Source of the DNA: Pseudochelatococcus lubricantis
GTDB taxonomy: Bacteria; Pseudomonadota; Alphaproteobacteria; Rhizobiales; Beijerinckiaceae
Assembly: GCF_042432495.1 (NCBI RefSeq)
Contig: NZ_JBHLXC010000024.1
Coordinates: 270,877 to 334,876, forward strand
Length of the DNA: 64,000 nucleotides
Reading direction: 5' to 3'
In this document: piece by piece, positions 25,418-34,055 of the stretch
Layout of the letters: every line of letters starts with the position of its first letter
Numbering within the stretch: position 1 is the first letter of the stretch
Program-made: the position numbers and the translations under genes
The notes under the pieces: model-generated
Seen by the model: the letters and a program-made list of their open reading frames with translations, nothing else
The model's database searches: none
Told to the model about the DNA's origin: nothing

Positions 25418-26800
25418 ATGACAGATACCGGCACCACGGCCGCGACCGCGCCCGTCGTTCGCTTCGCGCCCTCGCCCACGGGCTTTCTCCACATCGGCAA
25501 CGCCCGGCCGGCCCTGTTGAACTGGCTGTTCCGCCTGCGCCACAACGGCCGCTTCATCCTGCGGCTCGACGACACCGACGGCCTGCGCTCGACGGAGGAA
25601 TACGCGCAGGCGCTGGTGGAGGACCTCACCTGGCTCGGCATTCTGCCGGATGCTTTCTTCCGCCAGTCGGAACGGTTCGCGCTCTACGATGCCACCATCG
25701 AGCGGCTGATCGGCGAGGGTCGGCTTTACCCCTGCTACGAGACGGCGGAGGAACTGGAGCGCCGCCGCAAGCTGCAGCTCGCGCGCGGCCTGCCGCCCGT
25801 CTACGACCGTGCGGCGCTGAAGCTCAGCGGCGCGGATCGCGCGGCGCTGGAGGCGCAAGGCCGCCGCCCGCACTGGCGCTTCCTGCTGGATCACAAGATC
25901 GTCACATGGGATGATCTCGGGCGCGGTACGCTGCGCGTCGACTGCGCCTCGCTGTCGGACCCGATCCTGCGGCGCGAGGACGGCACCTATCTCTACACGC
26001 TGCCGTCCGTCGTCGACGACATCGACATGAGCGTCACCCATATCATTCGCGGCGAGGATCACATCACCAACACCGCCGTGCAGATCCAGATATTCGAGGC
26101 GCTGGACGGCGGCCGGCTGCCCGTTTTCGGCCACCACAACCTGCTCACCACGGCGAGCGGCGAGGGGTTGTCGAAGCGACTGGGTCACCTCTCCCTGCGG
26201 CATCTGCGCGAGGCGGGCATGGAGCCGATGGCGGTGGCGTCGCTCGCCGTGCTCGTCGGCTCCTCGGAGCCGGTGCGGCCCGTCGGCTCGCTGGAGGAAC
26301 TGGCGCAGATCGTCGACATCGGCCACCTCTCCCACGCGCCGGCCCGTTTCGACGAGAAGGAACTGGCGCATCTCAACGCCCGCCTGCTGCTCGAACTGCC
26401 CTACGAGGCGGTGCGCGAGAGGCTGGAGGCGCTGCACGCCGGCGGTGGGGAAGAGTTCTGGCTCGCCGTGCGCGGCAACATCCTGCGCCTCTCCGACGCC
26501 GCCGCCTGGTGGGATGTCGTCAGCAAGCCACTCGTTCCCATCGTCGAGAACGAGGGCGTCACCCGCGCCGCCGCCCGCCATCTGCCGCCAGGCCCGTGGA
26601 CGAAGGATGCGTGGTCGCCCTTCGCCTGGCAGATGTGGACGCAGGCAATCGCCGCCGAGACGGGCGCCAAGGGCAAGGCGCTGTTCCACCCGCTGCGACT
26701 CGCTCTCACCGGGCGCGAGCGGGGGCCGGAACTCGCGAGCCTCCTGCCGCTCATCGGCCACGACCGCGCCCGCGCGCGGCTTGAGGGGCGAGCGGCGTAA
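25418..26800 (+). CDS. gltX: Glutamyl-tRNA synthetase
   Basis: A 460-residue class I synthetase charging glutamate onto tRNA. Catalytic core signatures: RFAPSPTGFLHIGNARPALLNWLFRLRHNGRFILRLDDTD (HIGH variant HIGN at 25-28), and the KMSKS variant EGLSKRLGHLSLRHL near 248. The C-terminal anticodon domain (about 310-460) is of bacterial GluRS type. Many alphaproteobacteria carry two gltX copies to serve tRNA-Glu and tRNA-Gln via the amidotransferase route. The KLSKR-type loop seen here is common in one of these copies, so discriminating specificity cannot be settled. It lies 4 bases after nadE. Confidence 0.93.
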   Translation: MTDTGTTAATAPVVRFAPSPTGFLHIGNARPALLNWLFRLRHNGRFILRLDDTDGLRSTEEYAQALVEDLTWLGILPDAFFRQSERFALYDATIERLIGEGRLYPCYETAEELERRRKLQLARGLPPVYDRAALKLSGADRAALEAQGRRPHWRFLLDHKIVTWDDLGRGTLRVDCASLSDPILRREDGTYLYTLPSVVDDIDMSVTHIIRGEDHITNTAVQIQIFEALDGGRLPVFGHHNLLTTASGEGLSKRLGHLSLRHLREAGMEPMAVASLAVLVGSSEPVRPVGSLEELAQIVDIGHLSHAPARFDEKELAHLNARLLLELPYEAVRERLEALHAGGGEEFWLAVRGNILRLSDAAAWWDVVSKPLVPIVENEGVTRAAARHLPPGPWTKDAWSPFAWQMWTQAIAAETGAKGKALFHPLRLALTGRERGPELASLLPLIGHDRARARLEGRAA

Positions 26801-26871
26801 TAGCGAAGGTTGCGGGGCTGTACAGCGATTTTGCTATTGACGCCCGCGCCCCCGTGACCACATGTCGTTCT

Positions 26872-26892
26872 GCGGATCAAACAAATATCCGC
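26872..26892. promoter_or_regulatory. Inverted repeat upstream of the XRE-cupin gene
   Basis: GCGGAT-N9-ATCCGC lies about 60-80 bases before the regulator start, with TTGACG at 26837 nearby. XRE-cupin regulators often autoregulate, so this may be their operator. Evidence is position and symmetry only. Confidence 0.3.
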
Positions 26893-26950
26893 CATACGGA
26901 ATTTGGTCGGTCGCGGCGCAACCGCCGGGGCGAGGGATCGGGGGACAGGC

Positions 26951-27574
26951 ATGGCCGGCGACAACGAGGGCGGACGGGAGCGGATACGCGACGATTCGGG
27001 CGCGCAACTGCTGTCGGGCCAGTTGGGCAAGACGGTGCAGCGCCTGCGCAAGGCCTATAACCTGTCGCTGTCGGAACTTGCCGAGCAGTCCGGCGTGGCG
27101 AAGTCCATCATCAGCCAGATCGAGCGCAACGAAACGAACCCGACGCTCGCCACCATCTGGCGGCTGTCGCAGGCGCTCGACGTCTCCATCGACCGCGTGC
27201 TGACTAGCGACACCGACGAGCCGTTCATCGAGAAGATCTCTCGTCCGGATACGCCGATCCTCGTTTCGGACGACGGCAAGATGCGGCTCAGCATCATCGG
27301 CTGGATCAAGACGGTGGAGTGGCTGCAATGGTACGACGTGCGCGCCGAGCCGGGCAGCGTGCTCGATTCGGACGCGCACCAGCGCGGCTCGGTGGAAAGC
27401 CTGTCGGTGCTGGAAGGCGTGTTCGAGGTGGAAATCGCCGGCATCGTGCATGAGGCGCGCGCCGGGGAGAGCCTGCGCTACCGCTGCGACCGTCCGCACA
27501 TCGTCCGCTGCGTCGGCGACGCGCCGGGGCGCGCCGTCATGGTCTGCATCCTCAAGGCCGCAGTGATGGACTGA
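26951..27574 (+). CDS. XRE-family transcriptional regulator with cupin domain
   Basis: A 207-residue regulator with an N-terminal HTH (about 20-80: LGKTVQRLRKAYNLSLSELAEQSGVAKSIISQIERNETNPTLATIWRLSQAL) and a C-terminal cupin sensor (about 110-205: WLQWYDVRAEPGSVLDSDAHQRGSVESLSVLEGVFEVEIAG). This architecture is known in PuuR-, SutR- and MetR-like regulators that sense small metabolites such as putrescine or amino acids. ATG 26951 is preceded by GGGGGACAGG. It stands between gltX and a convergent cytochrome gene, so no target can be named. Confidence 0.88.
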   Translation: MAGDNEGGRERIRDDSGAQLLSGQLGKTVQRLRKAYNLSLSELAEQSGVAKSIISQIERNETNPTLATIWRLSQALDVSIDRVLTSDTDEPFIEKISRPDTPILVSDDGKMRLSIIGWIKTVEWLQWYDVRAEPGSVLDSDAHQRGSVESLSVLEGVFEVEIAGIVHEARAGESLRYRCDRPHIVRCVGDAPGRAVMVCILKAAVMD

Positions 27575-27613
27575 TACCGTGCCTGGAGGCTGTTAGAGCC
27601 GCGCGCGGCGGTA

Positions 27614-28537
27614 TCATCGCGGCGATGAGGCGACGGGCGGCAGGGACAACAGGTATTCCGCCATCGCCTCCCTGTCCTCCGGGGGCAGGCGCGCCGTGTT
27701 CTCCACCACCGCCCTCATGCTGGCGCCGACCGAATCGAATTCGGGCGTGAAGCCGGTGGTCAGCAACTCCACGACATCGCTTTTCGACCAGCCTCCGATG
27801 CCGGTCTCATGCGGGGTGATGTTGGGCACGAAGCCCGCGCCGTCGGGGTTCGGCCCGCCGGAGAAGCGCCGCTCCGCGATGATCGCGCCCGCGAAATTGC
27901 GCGGGCTGTGGCACTCGGCGCAATGGGCCGGCCCTTCGACGAGAAACTTGCCGCGATTCCATTCGGCGGATTTCGAGGGGTCGGGCTCGAATTCCCTGCC
28001 ATCGAGGAATGCGAGCTTCCACAGGCCCACCCCCCGGCGCATGCTAAAGGGAAAGGCGAGGTCGTGCGCCGGCGCGCGACCCGGGACCGGCGTCAGCGTC
28101 CGCACATAGGCGAACATGTCGGCGAGGTCCTTCGGGCCGATGCGCTGGAACGAAGTGTAGGGGAACGACGGGTAGTAGTGGCGGCCGTCCGGCGAGACGC
28201 CCGCCCGCATCGCGCGCACGAAATCCTGCACACTCCAGCCGCCGATGCCGTCCGTCTCGTGCGGGGAAATGTTCGGCACGTGGAAGGTGCCGAACTGCGT
28301 ATGCATGGCGAGCCCGCCGCCAAGATGCAGACGGTCGCCACCCGGCGTGGCGTGGCAGGCAGCGCAATCCCCGGCGTCGAACAGCAGGCGGCCGTTGGCG
28401 ATATCCGCCCCCCCTGCCGGCACCGGCTCACGTCCGATCGTGATGCGGTCGGGACTCGTCAGCCACCAGAAGGCGCCGCCGCCAATGACCGCGGCCACCA
28501 GCAGCAGGACGAGTGCGCGCACGAGCCACCGCTGCAT
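27614..28537 (-). CDS. Di-haem c-type cytochrome
   Basis: A 307-residue exported or membrane-anchored cytochrome. Residues 7-26 form one hydrophobic helix. Two class I haem domains follow, with CAACH at 58-62 and CAECH at 206-210; likely axial methionines are in the loops that follow (for example GGLAMHTQFG). Both halves share an NISPHETDGIGGW / NITPHETGIGGW motif, indicating internal duplication as in alcohol/aldehyde dehydrogenase cytochrome subunits. It follows a small cytochrome gene by 10 bases, so both may serve one periplasmic electron-transfer route. No dehydrogenase gene is adjacent. Confidence 0.88.
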   Translation of the reverse strand: MQRWLVRALVLLLVAAVIGGGAFWWLTSPDRITIGREPVPAGGADIANGRLLFDAGDCAACHATPGGDRLHLGGGLAMHTQFGTFHVPNISPHETDGIGGWSVQDFVRAMRAGVSPDGRHYYPSFPYTSFQRIGPKDLADMFAYVRTLTPVPGRAPAHDLAFPFSMRRGVGLWKLAFLDGREFEPDPSKSAEWNRGKFLVEGPAHCAECHSPRNFAGAIIAERRFSGGPNPDGAGFVPNITPHETGIGGWSKSDVVELLTTGFTPEFDSVGASMRAVVENTARLPPEDREAMAEYLLSLPPVASSPR

Positions 28538-28547
28538 GGCTTGCCTC

Positions 28548-28994
28548 CTACTTCTTCACGCGGAAAGTCTGGTGGCAGACGCCGCATTCCTGGCTAATCG
28601 CGGCGAAGGCAGTCTTGAAACCGTCGAGGTCGCCAGCCGCCGCGGCACCCTGCTTCGCCGCCGCTCCGAAGGCGGCGAACTGCGCCTCGAACCCGGCCTT
28701 GTCCGTCCACACGGTCGGCGCGGCCGTCGTGTCGCCCTTGTCGGAGCCTTCCGGGAAAAGCGCCGGCGCCTTTTCGGCGACCGCCTGATAAACGGCGAAA
28801 ATTTCCTTGGCTTTCGCCTCGTCGAAGGGCAGTTCGCCCTTGGCGATCTGCGAGCCCGTGCGCGTGGCGCCGCCCGCCTGCTTCATCAGCGCCTGCCGTT
28901 CGGCAATGACATCGGTCTGGGCGAGAAGCGAACCCGCCCCATAAGCGACGACGCCGGCGGCGACGGTAGCAGCGACAACAACCTTGCGAAGCAT
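28548..28994 (-). CDS. Cytochrome c-prime/c556 family protein
   Basis: A 148-residue periplasmic cytochrome. Signal peptide MLRKVVVAATVAAGVVAYGAGSLLAQ, four-helix-bundle sequence beginning DVIAERQALMKQAGGATRTGSQIAKGELPFD, and a single C-terminal haem site CGVCHQTFRVKK (C137-H141), the hallmark of the cytochrome c'/c556 fold. These proteins carry electrons or bind NO. ATG 28994 has AGGATTG upstream and begins the signal peptide; a longer frame to 29057 lacks support. It is the first gene of a two-gene operon with the di-haem cytochrome. Confidence 0.9.
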   Translation of the reverse strand: MLRKVVVAATVAAGVVAYGAGSLLAQTDVIAERQALMKQAGGATRTGSQIAKGELPFDEAKAKEIFAVYQAVAEKAPALFPEGSDKGDTTAAPTVWTDKAGFEAQFAAFGAAAKQGAAAAGDLDGFKTAFAAISQECGVCHQTFRVKK

Positions 28995-29180
28995 CACGAC
29001 AATCCTCGTTTCTGGAGCAGGCCGAATCCCGGCGATGAGACCGGGAATTCCTATCACGACCTGGACTAATTCCAGAATAACGAGGGTGTGAGCGCCAGCG
29101 CGGGACGGCTTCCGGCTGGCCCCATCCCTATCTATCCATTTGAGAAAGCGCTGCCTTTTCCGGAGCCTCGCCCTGCGCCG

Positions 29181-29525
29181 TCAGGGCTCCTCGCCGGTGT
29201 TCACCGGTTCGCCATGCGCAACCCAGTCCTTGAAACTGCCCTTGTAATGTTCCCGGAGACTGAGGCCCGCCGCGCGCGTCGCGGCGAGCGCCCGCAGTGT
29301 GCGCCCGCCCGAGGCGCAGGAGAAGACGACGCGGCGGCCGTCGGCCTCCGGCAGCGCATCCGGATCGAAGGTCGACAGCGGCACGGAGACGGAGCCGGGA
29401 ATGTGGCCCGCCGCATATTCCTCGCGCTCGCGCACATCGATCAGCAGCAGCGAGCCATCGGCAAGGCCACGCTTCACATCATCGATATCGACATCGATCA
29501 CTTCGTTGGGGGTATTCGCGTTCAT
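29181..29525 (-). CDS. Rhodanese-like sulfurtransferase
   Basis: A 114-residue single-domain rhodanese. DVREREEYAAGHIPGSVSVPLSTF is the CH2A-like motif, and the persulfide loop is C70 in VFSCASGGRTLRALA. The ATG at 29525 follows GGAGAGCCGA. The loop CASGGRT is the right length for a sulfurtransferase rather than a phosphatase. It is divergent from cysK with 138 bases between the starts, so a shared sulfur-related promoter region is plausible. Confidence 0.9.
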   Translation of the reverse strand: MNANTPNEVIDVDIDDVKRGLADGSLLLIDVREREEYAAGHIPGSVSVPLSTFDPDALPEADGRRVVFSCASGGRTLRALAATRAAGLSLREHYKGSFKDWVAHGEPVNTGEEP

Positions 29526-29663
29526 TCGGCTCTCCTCCGGCGCAAATCGCTCGCCGCATTCCACAGATTTCTACGGGCTTAAAATTCATTCTACAAGGTA
29601 AATAGACAAAACTGCCGATCTCTTCTAGCCTGTGCAAAAATCATGATCGAAAGGTGAGTCTCC

Positions 29664-30707
29664 ATGAGCACTGCAGCAAGGGTCGCGCGCAACGTGGTCG
29701 AGGCCGTCGGCAACACGCCGCTTATCCGGCTCAACAAGGCGTCCGAACTGACCGGCAGCGAGATCTACGGCAAGGCGGAGTTTCTCAACCCCGGACAATC
29801 GGTGAAGGACCGTGCCGCTCTCTATATCATCAACGACGCGGTGGCGCGCGGCGCGCTTCAGCCCGGCGGCACCATCGTGGAAGGCACAGCCGGCAACACC
29901 GGCATCGGTCTCGCCGTGATCGGCAACGCGCTCGGCTACCGCACGGTGATCGTCATTCCGGAGACGCAGTCGCAGGAGAAGAAGGACGCCCTGCGCCTTC
30001 TGGGCGCGGAGCTGCTCGAAGTGCCGGCCGTGCCCTATTCCAACCCCAACAACTACGTGAAAGTCTCCGGCCGCACGGCGGAGGCGCTCGCCGCGTCCGA
30101 CCCCAAGGGCGCGGTATGGGCGAACCAGTTCGACAACGTCGCCAACCGCCAGGCACATATCGAGGGCACCGGCCCCGAGATCTGGGAACAGCTCGGAGGC
30201 AAGGTCGACGGCTTCGTCGCCTCGGTCGGCTCCGGCGGCACGCTGGCGGGCGTCGGCATCGCGCTGAAGGAGCGCAGCAAGGATGTCAGGATCGCCCTCG
30301 CCGACCCGCTGGGCGCAGCCCTCTACAGCTATTACACCACCGGCGAGCTGAAGTCGGAAGGCTCCTCCATCACGGAAGGCATCGGCCAGGGGCGTATCAC
30401 CCGGAATCTGGAGGGCGCGCCGATCGACCTCGCCTACCAGATTTCCGATGCCGAGGCGCTGCCCTATATCTTCGATCTGGTGCAGCAGGAAGGCCTCATC
30501 CTCGGCGGTTCCTCCGCCATCAACATCGCCGGCGCCATCCGGCTGGCGAAGGAACTCGGCCCCGGCCACACCATTGTGACCATCCTCGCCGACTACGGCA
30601 ACCGCTACCAGTCGAAGCTCTTCAATCCCGAGTTCCTGCGCGCCCGCGACCTCCCTGTGCCGGAGTGGCTGGAGCGCGTGCCCGGTGTGGAGCCCAACCT
30701 CGTCTGA
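29664..30707 (+). CDS. cysK: Cysteine synthase A
   Basis: A 347-residue PLP enzyme that makes cysteine from O-acetylserine and sulfide. PLP lysine K48 is in EFLNPGQSVKDRAALYII; the substrate loop is EGTAGNTGIGLAVIGNALGY; phosphate-binding GSGGTLAGVGIAL near 192-204. The sequence is about 25 residues longer than short CysK proteins, with extra C-terminal residues (NPEFLRARDLPVPEWLERV) typical of one alphaproteobacterial group. The ATG at 29664 has AAGGTGAG upstream. Close relatives include cystathionine beta-synthase-like and CysK2 enzymes, so substrate preference is not certain. Confidence 0.9.
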   Translation: MSTAARVARNVVEAVGNTPLIRLNKASELTGSEIYGKAEFLNPGQSVKDRAALYIINDAVARGALQPGGTIVEGTAGNTGIGLAVIGNALGYRTVIVIPETQSQEKKDALRLLGAELLEVPAVPYSNPNNYVKVSGRTAEALAASDPKGAVWANQFDNVANRQAHIEGTGPEIWEQLGGKVDGFVASVGSGGTLAGVGIALKERSKDVRIALADPLGAALYSYYTTGELKSEGSSITEGIGQGRITRNLEGAPIDLAYQISDAEALPYIFDLVQQEGLILGGSSAINIAGAIRLAKELGPGHTIVTILADYGNRYQSKLFNPEFLRARDLPVPEWLERVPGVEPNLV

Positions 30708-30796
30708 ACGGCGGCGCCATCGCCCGATTTCCATCGCCGGCCCGGATGGGGTATCGATAGCCGGTTGAGGAAAACGGGAATCGGTCGGGACGGGCG

Positions 30797-31714
30797 ATGG
30801 AACAACCTCTGTTTCTTGGGATCGACGGCGGCGGCACGCGCTGCCGCGCGCGACTGTGCGATGCGGATGGCCGCACGCTCGGCGAAGGCATGGGCGGCGC
30901 GGCCAATATAAGGCTCGCGCCGGAGGGCGTCCGCGATGCCATCCTGACGGCGGCGACCGGGGCGCGCGAACGGGCGGGCCTCGACGAGGCGGCGTGGCGG
31001 CGGACGCATGCCGGCTTCGGACTCGCCGGCGCCGGGCAGACGTCGGCGCGCGAACGCATCATGCGCCAGCCTTTCCCCTTCGCGAGTATCGCTCTCGACA
31101 CGGATGCGCGCGCAGCCTGGCTCGGCGCGACCGCGAAGGCCGCCGAAGGCGACCGCGGCGCCATCCTGATCGTCGGCACGGGTGTCTGCGGCTACATGGA
31201 AAAAGGCGAGGGGCCGGAGAGACGGCGCATCAGCATCGGCGGCTGGGGCTTCCCCCTTTCGGACGACGGCAGCGGCGCGGTCACGGGCCGCGAGGCCATC
31301 CGGCGCACGCTGCATGTGTGCGACGGGCTCGCGCCGCCCGGCTCGCTCTCGGATGCGATCCTCGCCGATATCGGCCCGACGCCGGAAGCGATCATCGACT
31401 GGGGAGACCGCGCCACCCCGGCCGACTACGCGCGCTTCGCCCCCGTCGTCTATGCCCATGCTGCACAGGGCGACGCACTTGCACGCGCCGTCGCGACGGA
31501 AGCCGCGCTGGCCATCGGCCGCCTGACGCTGCGCCTCGTCGAACTCGGCGCACCGCGCGTCCACCTCATCGGCGGCCTCACGGACACGGTCCGGCCGTGG
31601 CTCGCCGACGCCGTCCGACATCACTTCGCGCCGCCGGATGCGGACGCCCTTGCGGGCGCCGTCGCCATGGCGCGGGAGAACTGCCCCGGCCAGCCGGGCA
31701 AGGCCGCGCCATGA
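30797..31714 (+). CDS. N-acetylglucosamine kinase-like protein (BadF/BadG ATPase family)
   Basis: A 305-residue ASKHA-fold kinase. N-terminal phosphate-1 loop FLGIDGGGTRCRARLCD, phosphate-2 region ILIVGTGVCGYM and GGWGFPLSDDGSGAVTGREAIR (about 145-166), C-terminal adenosine loop VHLIGGLTDTVRPWL. The family covers GlcNAc kinases and benzoyl-CoA reductase activators; the GGWGFPLSDDGSG motif is of the hexosamine kinase type. Translational coupling (ATGA) to nagA directly downstream supports GlcNAc phosphorylation to GlcNAc-6-P during amino-sugar or peptidoglycan recycling. Confidence 0.85.
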   Translation: MEQPLFLGIDGGGTRCRARLCDADGRTLGEGMGGAANIRLAPEGVRDAILTAATGARERAGLDEAAWRRTHAGFGLAGAGQTSARERIMRQPFPFASIALDTDARAAWLGATAKAAEGDRGAILIVGTGVCGYMEKGEGPERRRISIGGWGFPLSDDGSGAVTGREAIRRTLHVCDGLAPPGSLSDAILADIGPTPEAIIDWGDRATPADYARFAPVVYAHAAQGDALARAVATEAALAIGRLTLRLVELGAPRVHLIGGLTDTVRPWLADAVRHHFAPPDADALAGAVAMARENCPGQPGKAAP

Positions 31715-32913
31715 CGCCCGCACCCGCCCCGCCGTATGCGCTCACTGGCGCCCGCATCTTCAGCGACAACCGCGTCTGGCTGGACGACCACGCCGTAGTC
31801 GTCGCCGACGGGCGGATCGCGGCGATAACCGCGAACGCCGCGCTTGGCGACGCCCTGCCACGCCGGCAGATCGACGGCCTGCTGGTGCCGGGCTTCGTCG
31901 ACGTGCAGGTGAACGGCGGCGGCGGCGTGCTGTTCAACGATACGCCAACTTGGGAAGGCATCGCCGCCATCGGCGCGGCGCACCGGTGCTACGGCACCAC
32001 GGGTTTCCTGCCGACGCTCATCACGGACACGCCCGCGCGCATGCGCGCGGCGCTCGCCGCCGTGCACGAGGCCGTGCACCGGCGGGTTCCCGGCCTGCTC
32101 GGCGTCCACCTCGAAGGGCCGTTCCTCAACGCCGCCCGCAAGGGCATCCACGACCCGGCGCTCATCCGCCCGATAACGGACGACGACATCCGGCTGATCG
32201 GGGATTTCGCCCGCAGCCTGCCTGCCGGCTTCGCCACACTCGTCACCCTCGCGCCCGAGTGCGTGCCGCTGGACAGCATCGAGCGGCTCGCGGAAGCAGG
32301 CGTGGTGCTGTCCGCCGGTCACACCGCCGCCGACGCGGCGACCGTCGCCCGCGCCCGCGCGGGGGGCCTCACCGGCTTCACACACCTGTTCAACGCCATG
32401 CCGCCGCTCGCCGGGCGCGAGCCCGGCCCGGTGGGCGCGGCGCTCACCGATCCGGAAAGCTGCTGCGGCATCATCGTCGACCTGCATCACGTCTCGCCGG
32501 TTTCGCTGAAGGCGGCGATCCGCGCCCACGGCAGCGCGCGCATGATGCTCGTCACCGATGCCATGCCGACGGTCGGCAGCAGCGGGAACACCTTCACCCT
32601 CGCCGGCCGCACGATCACCCGCGCCGACGGACGCCTGACGGCGCAGGACGGCACCCTCGCCGGCTCGGACCTCGACATGGCGAGCGCCGTGCGCAACACC
32701 GTGGCGCATCTCGACGTTTCGCTGCCGGAGACGCTGCGCATGGCGTCGCTCTACCCGGCCGTCTTTCTCCGCCTCGACAAGGAGATCGGCGGCATCGCCC
32801 CCGGCAGGCGGGCGAATCTCGTCGCGCTCGACGAAAACCTCGCCGTCACCGCCACGTGGATCGATGGCGAGGGGATCGACCACGCGGACGCCTCTTCATC
32901 GTGGAGCCAATGA
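31711..32913 (+). CDS. nagA: N-acetylglucosamine-6-phosphate deacetylase
   Basis: A 400-residue amidohydrolase turning GlcNAc-6-P into GlcN-6-P and acetate. Visible motifs: VPGFVDVQVNGGGGVLFND (31711 + about 55 codons), GVHLEGPFLNAARKGIHD (metal Glu), SAGHTAADAATVARARAGGLTGFTHLFNAMPPL (metal His residues) and VTDAMPTVGSSG (catalytic Asp). The ATG overlaps the kinase stop by 4 bases, and its own stop overlaps folP by 4 bases. A glucosamine-6-phosphate isomerase gene is not present here. Confidence 0.93.
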   Translation: MTPAPAPPYALTGARIFSDNRVWLDDHAVVVADGRIAAITANAALGDALPRRQIDGLLVPGFVDVQVNGGGGVLFNDTPTWEGIAAIGAAHRCYGTTGFLPTLITDTPARMRAALAAVHEAVHRRVPGLLGVHLEGPFLNAARKGIHDPALIRPITDDDIRLIGDFARSLPAGFATLVTLAPECVPLDSIERLAEAGVVLSAGHTAADAATVARARAGGLTGFTHLFNAMPPLAGREPGPVGAALTDPESCCGIIVDLHHVSPVSLKAAIRAHGSARMMLVTDAMPTVGSSGNTFTLAGRTITRADGRLTAQDGTLAGSDLDMASAVRNTVAHLDVSLPETLRMASLYPAVFLRLDKEIGGIAPGRRANLVALDENLAVTATWIDGEGIDHADASSSWSQ

Positions 32914-33740
32914 TGACCGCCATCCGTTCCATCGGCGACCGGCTTGCCACCGGCAAACCGCTGATCATGGGCATCCTCAATGTGACGCCGGATTCGTTCT
33001 CCGACGGAGGACGCTTCGATTCGCCCGCGTCCGCGCTGGCGCAGGCACAGACGCTGCTGGACGAGGGCGCGGACATCCTCGACATCGGCGGTGAATCGAC
33101 ACGCCCCGGCCATGTGCCGCTTGCCGCGGCGGAAGAGCTGGCGCGCGTGCTGCCCGTGATCGAGGCCGTGGCGCCGCTGGCGCGTGCGCGCGGTGTGCCG
33201 GTTTCGATCGACACCTACAGGGCGGAGACGGCCCGCGCGGCGCTGGCCGCAGGCGCCACCATCGTCAACGACATCTGGGGCCTGCAGCGGGACCCGGACA
33301 TGGCCGCAGCGGCCGCCGCGTTCGGCGCGCCCGTCGTGGTCATGCACAACCGGGAGGCGCCCGACGCCTCGCTCGACATCGTCGACGAGATGCGCCACTT
33401 CTTCCTGCGTTCCATCGCAATCGCCCGCCAGGCCGGCATCGCGGATGCTGACATCGTCCTCGATCCGGGCATCGGCTTCGGCAAGACGCCGGAGCAAAGC
33501 ATCGAGGCGCTTGGCAGGCTTGCGGAAATCCGGCGCATGGGGTTTGCGGTGCTCGTGGGCGCGTCGCGCAAGTCGTTCATCGGCAATCTGATCCAGCGCC
33601 CGCCCGACGCACGGCTCTACGGCACGCTCGCGGCGCATCTGGCCGCCCTGGCGCAGGGCGCCGACATCCTGCGCGTCCACGACGTCCTCCCCCATGTGGA
33701 GGCGGTGCGCGTCTGGCAGGCCATCGCTTCCCGCCAATGA
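32910..33740 (+). CDS. folP: Dihydropteroate synthase
   Basis: A 276-residue TIM barrel enzyme condensing dihydropterin pyrophosphate with p-aminobenzoate in folate synthesis; target of sulfonamides. Signatures LIMGILNVTPDSFSDGGRF (21-39), GADILDIGGESTRPGHVPL, DPGIGFGKTPEQSIEALGRL, LVGASRKSFIG and the C-terminal RVHDV are all intact. The ATG at 32910 forms ATGATGA with the nagA stop and has GGAG upstream. Normally followed by folB/folK or glmM; none is here, making the coupling to nagA unusual but possibly polar convenience. Confidence 0.94.
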   Translation: MMTAIRSIGDRLATGKPLIMGILNVTPDSFSDGGRFDSPASALAQAQTLLDEGADILDIGGESTRPGHVPLAAAEELARVLPVIEAVAPLARARGVPVSIDTYRAETARAALAAGATIVNDIWGLQRDPDMAAAAAAFGAPVVVMHNREAPDASLDIVDEMRHFFLRSIAIARQAGIADADIVLDPGIGFGKTPEQSIEALGRLAEIRRMGFAVLVGASRKSFIGNLIQRPPDARLYGTLAAHLAALAQGADILRVHDVLPHVEAVRVWQAIASRQ

Positions 33741-34055
33741 AAAAGCACCGGTTGCGATGCCGAGGCCCCTTCCCCACGCCCGATCCGGCGTATCCATCGC
33801 GTCCACGCCGCGAAGCGTGTCGTCTTGCACAGGAAAAATAACGTCATATATTTTGTAAAATATAGGGAAAGGGTATAAAGAGACATTCCTTAAAGTGATT
33901 CCAGTCTTTATCCTCGGCAGGAAATCATACGGACCGACCGGTCCGGTTGCGTCGGCAAACCCGGCCGCCGGGCCTGGATGCGCATCGGGTCATCCTGCCG
34001 ACACCGGGCGGACGCCATTCGCTGCAGCCAACATGAAAGCAAAAGACGGTTCGAC
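33741..34055. other. Promoter-bearing spacer upstream of the Rrf2 gene
   Basis: No gene fits. It holds an AT-rich core with the perfect dyad TATATTTT-GT-AAAATATA (33847-33864) and a GC dyad CGGACC-N4-GGTCCG (33930-33945). There is no T-tailed hairpin after folP. The AT-rich stretch 33835-33915 is the best candidate for the Rrf2 promoter. Confidence 0.4.
33847..33864. promoter_or_regulatory. AT-rich perfect inverted repeat upstream of the Rrf2 regulator
   Basis: TATATTTT and AAAATATA face each other across GT, in the middle of the AT-richest stretch of the spacer, about 190 bases before the regulator start. It could be an operator for the regulator itself or for an iron/sulfur-sensing protein; no site was matched with certainty. 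Confidence 0.4.

Noticed and set aside
30856..31710. An upstream in-frame extension of nagA overlapping the kinase gene
   Set aside because: The kinase motifs are in another frame here, and nagA has a natural ATG at 31711 overlapping the kinase stop.
33741..33840. A terminator behind folP
   Set aside because: No stem with T-run; GAAAAAGCACCGG is not followed by a matching arm.
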